From: Platycnemis pennipes
Taxonomy: Eukaryota; Arthropoda; Insecta; Odonata; Platycnemididae
DNA length: 64,000 bases
Assembly (NCBI GenBank): GCA_933228895.1
Contig: OW121851.1
Span: forward strand, 134,525,624-134,589,623
Direction: 5' to 3'
In this document: positions 57,411 through 64,000 of the stretch, piece after piece
Layout: every line of letters starts with the position of its first letter
Position numbering within the stretch: the stretch's first letter is position 1
Notes under the pieces: model-generated
Seen by the model: only the letters and a program-made list of their open reading frames with translations
Told to the model about the DNA's origin: nothing
Databases searched by the model: none
Position numbers and translations under genes: made by a program

Positions 57411-59540
57411 GTGGGTCTGAATGGTAAATTTCTCTGCAAACATCCATTCAACAAAACAAATAACAATTGTTGTTAACATTTATAGTTTATAATATATTTT
57501 TATCTCATATAGCCACGACCTTGAGCAATTAGGAAATTTTTAGACTTGCATCCCGTGTCCGCTGCATGTATTCCAAGAGGGGGAGCCGACGGGCCGCGCG
57601 AGAGAAGATTGTAAATGTTTAAATATTTATAAAAAACGCATTTATGAATTGCCACTAAATTTTATTTTTGAAATAGTTAGCTGCGTATGTTTAGATTATG
57701 GAAAAAAATTTTCGGCTGATTCTGTGATGGAGTATTTGAGAAAAGTTTTTTAACAATGTTTTGAACATTAGTAATTAACAACAATAGGGTTTAGAAGAAA
57801 ATAATTTTTTCTTGATATATTTGCATTTAATAAAGATTTAGATTTAAAAAGAGCTATCAATCATTGCTATATGACAATTACAAGCGGAGATATAAGTGAT
57901 AATATGATTTAAGGCTCGGATTTTTGCAAAAAATGCGAAAAAATTAAAACATGCATAATTCGCTCAAAAATTTTTTTTTCACGAAACTGTTTGAAGGTAT
58001 TCAGTTTGAGTTGATTTTGTTCCCATACACCAATTTTTATCAAAATCTGAGACCCTAAGGGACAAACGTTTGTTGAATTGAGGTGGAATGACCCATATCG
58101 GTATTCGAAATGCGTTAATTTTCACCGCCCATGACCTTTTTTTTACTTCATTGCCATCATCATTACTCGGTCGAACACTAGCCACCGTGTCTCAAGATTT
58201 CCTTCGATAATTTATGAAAGCGCTATCATGTTGTGGTATTCACTCACTCGTATTGCTTATTTAGTAGTTCTTAATGCGAAATTTAAATGCAAAATAGGTT
58301 TCCTGTTACCGTCGTAGCCAACTAGCGGAAAATAAAAGGATTTCTTGACTACAGTAGTTCTGTCTTTTTAGCCTCAGATGTGGGCTTAGACGTTACAGAC
58401 TTTTCAACCATATTTTCCATGCGCATGCACTATTCTTTCCTGTTAATTTTTTAAGTTCGTAGGCGTTGAAATAGGAATATATTACTCCAAATGTGGACAT
58501 TGCATCATACATCTCCGCGTCACGTTAACAAAAACACAACGCAGGAGGTACTTGAACCCGGAGAATTTTGGTTCCTTAGCCGATACGTTCTTTACCCAGC
58601 TTCAACGGCCGGTTTTTATCGATTAGTTCAACTTGTAATCTGCTGTACAATTTAACGCAGCATCATACTGTCGGAGCGATATGCTAAATTTACAGCTTTA
58701 ATCACGGCTTCAGTTAAGGGGTGTGACTGATGTGTATATTTCATCCTCAGACGCAGTAAGTTTTCGTGCACAACGGCTAATTAAACATTGTGGGAACCCT
58801 GTAACGTCGTAATATACGTTTTGCGGTAAAATTAAGCTGCAGGTCATAACCACTGTACTTATGTTTGAGTCGCTTTCTCGATGAAATAGGTCGTGTCGGC
58901 TTACTTTGATAACCTTAAACTGTCGTCAATAATCATCATAGAGCGATAAAAGTTTCTGGAAATTTACAAATATGATGACAAAAGAGATACCTAGATCAAT
59001 GATAGTGGCAAGTCATCTCGAGTTCGACCCATTTTCACAGTCGCAAAATTAGGGGCAGAATCTCGTATCCTTTCATGCAATGAAGGATTGGCAACACGTT
59101 TGCTTTCTTAAACGATATAGAAAAGTTAATTTGTATACACTTATGATACTTAGAGATAAATGATGAGTTATTAAAGTTCTCTTAAACATTGCACGGTGGT
59201 ATTTTGCATTCTATCGTTATTTAAAACAAGCTGTGCCCGGCATGCGTTGAAATTCCTCTTTTTCTTTCCAAGTAGGTACACATATGCAAAGCGGACACAT
59301 TTACGTGTACAAAATAAACGAAAAATGAGTTTTTGTGTATTAAATTAAAATTGAACAAATTTAGTCAAGTGCTTTGGGATATACAATATTTTTGGTCTTA
59401 CCACCCTCTGCAAAAACATACAATTATTTTGGCTATTCCACTCGTGAGCATCATATCAGTGGCGAAGCTGAATGGTAGTCTGGGAGCCTGAGAATACCTA
59501 ATGTAAATGCAGTGAAACATTTACTGTAACTATATTGGCT
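57411..59540. other. No gene recognised
   Basis: Unique-looking sequence after the satellite ends at CATATAAAACTTAA. A repeat end with TGGAATGACCC (58084-58094) and GACCCTAAGGG (58051-58061) is present on the minus strand, matching motifs at 11276-11329. A 68-codon minus ORF there (58185-57979) is probably incidental. Confidence 0.4.
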
Positions 59541-60292
59541 ACTTGGCTTTACTTTCAAAGAAAAGTCACCGGGAGTGAATATCCACGGGGAGAAAATCAG
59601 CATGCTACGATATGCCGATGACATAGCAGTCATGGCAGAAACAAAACGAAGGTAAAACGAAGAAAAGAAAACGAAGGTATTGGTATGTAGTAGAAGAAAG
59701 GAAGCCAGGACCATTGTTTAACTAGGAAAACAAATAATCGAGGGGGTGGAAGAGTTCTGCTACCTGGGAAGCCGAGAAACCAGCGATGGACGAAGTAAAA
59801 GAGAAATTCCTAGTAGAATTTCCCTAGCAAAAAGGGCATTTTACCAGAAGAAGATTCTGCTTACAGCTGCAAACACAAGCGTTGAAGTGAGGAAACATTT
59901 AATTAGAACATACACCTGGAGCATTCTAGTACTATATGGCAGCAAAGCATGGACAATAACAGCAGCAGAGAAGTCCAGGTTGGAAGCATTTGAAATGTGG
60001 TGCTGCCGAAGAAGGATGAAGATAAAATGGATCGATCGAGTGACAAACGAAGAAGTCTTAAGAAGAGTGGGAGAAAAGAGATGTCTACTGAAAACCTTAA
60101 ACAGAAGACAGGACTCCTTAATTGGCCTCATCTTAAGACAAGATGGCCTGAGGAATACAATCGTAGGGGGAAAAGTGAACGGGAAGAATGGAAAAGGCAG
60201 GCCTCTTATGAGGTTAATGGAGCAAGTTGTGAAGGATGTAAATGAGACTTGGGGTGCGAAAGCTATAGAATTATACACACGGGATCATTAAA
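59541..60292 (+). mobile_element. LINE copy A (RTE-like), reverse transcriptase 3' part
   Basis: Encodes GVNIHGEKISMLRYADDIAV with an intact YADD catalytic box. A stop and an internal deletion follow. Then comes an open stretch (59746-60291) with EEFCYLGSRETSDGRSKREI, LAKRAFYQKKILLTAANTSV, LYGSKAWTITAAEKSRLEAF, MKIKWIDRVTNEEVLRRVGE and GKVNGKNGKGRP. This is the C-terminal region of endonuclease-reverse transcriptases of arthropod LINEs. The 5' part is absent. It abuts copy B head to tail. The clade (RTE-like) is inferred from the endonuclease wording in copy B. Confidence 0.85.
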
Positions 60293-62690
60293 TGGTAATG
60301 CTGGAGTAGGCATAATGCTCAGGAAGAGCGTCGGAATCGTGTGAAGAGCTTCCTGCAATACAATGAAAGGATAATAATGGTGAAGATCGAAACCAAACCT
60401 GTAGATACCGTAGAGGTGCAGGTTAACATGCCTGCGACGGACTACGAAGATGAAGAAGTGGAAGATGTCTACGAAGATATCACGAAAGTTATAAAACATC
60501 TAACAGGAGAAGAACACCTACTTATTTTAGGAGATTGGAACGCGGTCGTCGGCGAAGGTCATGATCGAAGAATAACAGAAGACGATTTCAGATAGACTAC
60601 ATTTTAGTGAAGCAGCGATTTAGGAACCAGGAGAACGACTTTAAAAGCTACCCTGGGGCAGACAACGGGAGTGATCATAATTTAATTTTGATGAAATGCT
60701 ATCTAAAATTGAAGAAATTGATTAAACAGGTAAAACATTTGGCAAGTAGAAAAACTGAAGGAGGCTCAACATCAGCTGGCATTTCAGAAAGCACTAGGAA
60801 ACAGCATAGGGGAGGACCTGACAGAGAAACCAGTGGAAGAGCGTTGGGAAAATATTAAATGTGGACTACAGAAAGCCGCAAAGGAAGCTCTTGGAAGAAG
60901 AAAAGTTGCCAAGAAGAAGTCATGGATCACGGAAGAAGTCTTAGATTGAGGAAAAAAGAAAGTACAAGAATGCGGAAACTGAGGAAAGACAGCAATACTA
61001 CATAAGAATAAGGAACGAAATAAGTTGAAAAGCCAGGAAAGACAGAGAAATATGGATGAAGAGCCTATGCTAGGATGTACAAAACCACCTTATCCTTCGA
61101 AAGGTGGAAACTGCCTATAGGATAGTGAGAAACCACTTCAAAGAACGGAGCATAAGGTGCAATGCCATAAGGGACAAGAATGGAGAACTTTTAATTGAAA
61201 ATGAAGACAAAGTGAAGAGATGGAAAGAATATCTGGAAGAGTTATACAATGGAAAAAATATCAGCACGAAAGCGATCGAAGAGGAAAGTGAAGTTGAAGA
61301 ACAACAATATGGGAGCAACAATGTTAGGATCGGAATTTGACGCTGCAGTAAAGGACCTTCGCATCAATAAGTCTTCTGGAATTGAAAATATTTCTTCAGA
61401 ACTAATAAAAAATGCAGAAAAGAAGATATTAACCCATCTTTACAATACCATCTGCGACATGTCCTCAACAGGAGAAATACCCGGGGGCTTCGAGAAAAAC
61501 ATCATCATTCCTATTACCCAAAAAAAAAGAGAGCGGAGAAAGGCGAATATTTTAGAACTATGCCTGATCATACATGTATTGAATTTATTGAAAAAGATAA
61601 TCTACAGAAGAATATAACGAAAAGCTGAGGAGTTCCTGGATGAAGATCAATTTGGATTCAGAAAAAGCAAGGGTACAAGTGAGGCAATATTGGCCCTTAT
61701 GCTGTTCATAGAGAAGAGAATGGAGAAGAACAAACCGACCTTCATTGCATTTGTGGATTTAGAGAAGGCTTTTAACAACGTGGATTGTAAGTAAATGCTT
61801 GGAATCCTGAAAGGAATTGGAGTGTCCTACTATGATTGAAGAACTATGCACATTTTGTATAAAAATCAAGTAGCTGTGATAAAATCTGGACCCAGCTCCG
61901 AAGAAGCAAGAATAAGGAAAGTAGTGAGACTACTGCACTATCTCCCGTAATTTTCTGGAGTGAACATCCACGAAGAAACAATCAGCATGCTATAATTCGC
62001 TGAAGACATGTCTCTCATAGCAGAGACAGAGGAGGATCTGAATAAGATGCTAACAACCATGGAAAGGACAATGCCCATACATCAGCTGAAGATCAATAAG
62101 ATGAAAACTAAGATATTGGTGTGCAGCAAGAGAGAGGTTGCCAAAACCAACGCTATACTAGGAAAACAGAAGCCGGAAGAGGTGAAGGAGTTCTGTTACC
62201 TGGGAAGCCGAGTAACCAACGATGGACGAAGCAAGAAAGAAGTAGTCAGTAGGTTAGTCCAGGCAAAAAGGGCATTCTATCAAAAGAAGAATCTACTTAC
62301 CGCTGGAAATACAAGCGTACATGTAATTAAACAATTCATCAGAACGTACATCTGGAGCGTATTTCTTTATGGCAGCAAAGCATGGCAATGACAGCAGCAG
62401 AGAAGAAAAGGGTTGAAGCTTTCGAAATATTGTGCTATCGAAGAATGATGAAGATAAAATGGATCGACCGAGTAAGTAACGAGGAAGTCTTAAGAAGAGT
62501 GAGAGAAAATAGAAGTCTTCTGAAAACTATAAAAAGAAGACGGGACAGCGTAATAGGTCATATCTTATGACACGATGGCCTGATGAATCAGTCATCGAAG
62601 GGAAAGTGAACGGGAGAAATGGAAAAGGCAGGAACCGTGTAAGATATATAAAACAGGTTATGAAGGATGTAAAAGAGAGGAGTTACCGCC
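60293..62690 (+). mobile_element. LINE copy B (RTE-like), endonuclease to RT 3' end, decayed
   Basis: In order: endonuclease pieces AGVGIMLRKSV, RIIMVKIETKPVDTVEVQVN, TDYEDEEVEDVYEDITKVIK, LLILGDWNAVVGEGHD and PGADNGSDHNLI; then a linker (KKKSWITEEVLD); then RT pieces DLRINKSSGIENISSELIKN, QFGFRKSKGTSEAILALML and FIAFVDLEKAFNNVD; then the YADD position mutated to FAED (after a stop, MSLIAETEEDLNKML). The C-terminus (EFCYLGSRVTNDGRSKKEVV ... TAGNTSVHVIKQFIRTYIWS ... MKIKWIDRVSNEEVLRRVRE) parallels copy A. Many stops and frameshifts mean it is inactive. The apurinic-type endonuclease motifs GDWN and SDHNL are visible. Confidence 0.88.
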
Positions 62691-64000
62691 GTCTAAACCA
62701 CGGCTTGATCCTCGTTCTTGCAATCCACCCAGCGTGTCGCCTCCCCGCTATTCTAAGTAGACTGCTCCGTGTCCGTCAATTCCTGGTCCACGTTGCACTC
62801 CTTCATCGAAGTCTGCTTGTTTCCTAAACTAGTTCATCAGCCGTCGCAGTAACAGCTTCATTCTGTCCTTCACATTCGTCGTGCATACAAAGATGAGGAA
62901 TATGAAGAAACCTTGAAAGTTGTTGAAGGTGTCCGTGAAAATCCAAATTCAACTAGAACCTCCGATGATGTTTGAAACGATTTCCGAAGGCCATGATGAT
63001 GGAGAGTTTCAGATACAACTTCAGTCCGTAATAGGATCGAAACATTAGCGTTCAGCAATAAGGAACTGACTTGAGTTCGTACAATTGCAGAGTCACCTTC
63101 TTCATGATTTTGATTGCATTGTAATACCTGCTTTTGTCCTCATTACTTTTCAACGATGAATCTCTTTGCATAATCGTCGTTTCTCTGCTTGCCTTGGAAA
63201 TACTTAAAGCAGTCAGAACGAACAAAGTTATGTTGCAAAGCACAAGGGCTTTGTGGAGAAAAACTGTTTGAACTGGCGCCCACGTTTGTGGTAGTGTTTT
63301 GTTTTGTATCTTTTGTCCGCAAGAGGACGCTGTGGCGACCCGAGCTGTCTCGTTCAGTGCCGGAGAAGGCAGACTTGAGTTCGCGTTCGACCTCCGGGCA
63401 GTGAAAGTGGTTCATGGCGACTTGGAGATAACGTTCTGATATTGTTCGATGCGTGTTTTTTTGCTCTATTATGTGTGTGTGAGTAGAGTTGTTTATGTTG
63501 CGGTCTAATCGCAGTCTCTTTTCGTTGCTCAGGCACCCATCTCCGACAATTCAGCGTGATAATACCGTCATTATTTAGGTAACAGAGCGTGGTTCCTGTC
63601 TTAAACTGCGGTAATATCGCATGGCTTTTGCAACTTTCAGACTCCAGAATATTAATTTCGTGCCTTAATTTATCGTCCATTTCGTGACGACGAGCATACT
63701 ATTCGTCGCCACAGTCGTCAAATAGCCCCACTCCCTGTATACAGTTCATTCGTTGAGTCTTTTGCAAGTGAGCTGTTCTGTCCTGCCGAACGAGTCATCG
63801 TGCCGTGATCGTCTCATCGACTCATCTTGCCGTTACATCCGTTACATCCTGCTGAGGGAGTCACCGGGCTGTACCAGCCTCTCCAGGTCATCTACACGTG
63901 AGCTGTGAATCAGCATCATTATCGAATAGGTATGTTTTTGTTAAGTGGGATAACGATTTCAAAACCACGATAAAAACATAAGATAATGAGTCCTTTCGAA
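62691..64000. other. No gene recognised
   Basis: After the LINE the sequence becomes less AT-rich (63300-63930). Repeated CATC/CGAGTCATCG-like words occur near 63790-63830. It could be a promoter/5' UTR region or an LTR-type repeat, with a donor-like GTATGT at 63930. No frame with a recognised domain supports any of these. Confidence 0.35.

Noticed and set aside
59841..60278. 145-aa minus-strand ORF
   Set aside because: It is antisense to the LINE reverse transcriptase frame, which has recognisable family motifs.
63700..63940. Long terminal repeat or 5' UTR with donor site
   Set aside because: No second LTR, primer-binding site or coding partner is visible in the window, so it was left as unassigned.

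Overview
The window is eukaryotic nuclear DNA, most likely from an arthropod and probably an insect. It holds two widely spaced host genes with large introns, GT-AG splice sites that can be read directly, and a mixed load of decayed transposons typical of arthropod genomes: hAT, pogo/Tigger, mariner, piggyBac, Helitron, Penelope-like and RTE-like LINE. The species cannot be fixed from the sequence.

Gene part (about 1-26.6 kb). Five consecutive exons on the + strand (4944-15033) encode the C-terminal two thirds of a DRAK/STK17-type death-associated protein kinase. The N-lobe exons must lie upstream, outside the window. Convergent to it, on the - strand, is a complete four-exon deoxyhypusine hydroxylase (DOHH) gene (26371-19839, 302 aa) with all four His-Glu metal-ligand pairs. 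The introns and flanks carry hAT and Tigger-like miniature elements, foldback palindromes, Penelope-like relics, one Tigger element with its catalytic domain deleted, and two TIR families I cannot classify.

Repeat and relic part (26.6-32.4 kb). A roughly 134-bp minisatellite and an 18-19-bp minisatellite with a perfect 40-bp palindrome are followed by two different dead piggyBac transposases, one on each strand.

Satellite part (32.4-57.4 kb). About 25 kb is AT-rich degenerate satellite with monomers of about 150-170 bp. Monomers before about 44.46 kb run in one orientation. Those after it appear to be the reverse complement of the same family, so the block is an inverted pair of arrays. Both arrays contain longer repeated blocks (offsets of about 2.66 kb and 5.52 kb). 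Three insertions are clean enough to define to the base: a mariner with an internal deletion, a 76-bp SINE scrap with a 13-bp target duplication, and a Helitron derivative inserted between A and T.

Right part (57.4-64 kb). There is unassigned sequence, then two head-to-tail decayed copies of one LINE family (RTE-like), a third piece of which lies near the left edge, then about 1.3 kb of unassigned sequence. I found no bacterial-type operon, CRISPR array, complete tRNA or rRNA gene. I did not find a convincing new protein-coding system. The most unusual items are the inverted satellite block, the unclassified TIR families and the foldback palindromes placed in gene introns.
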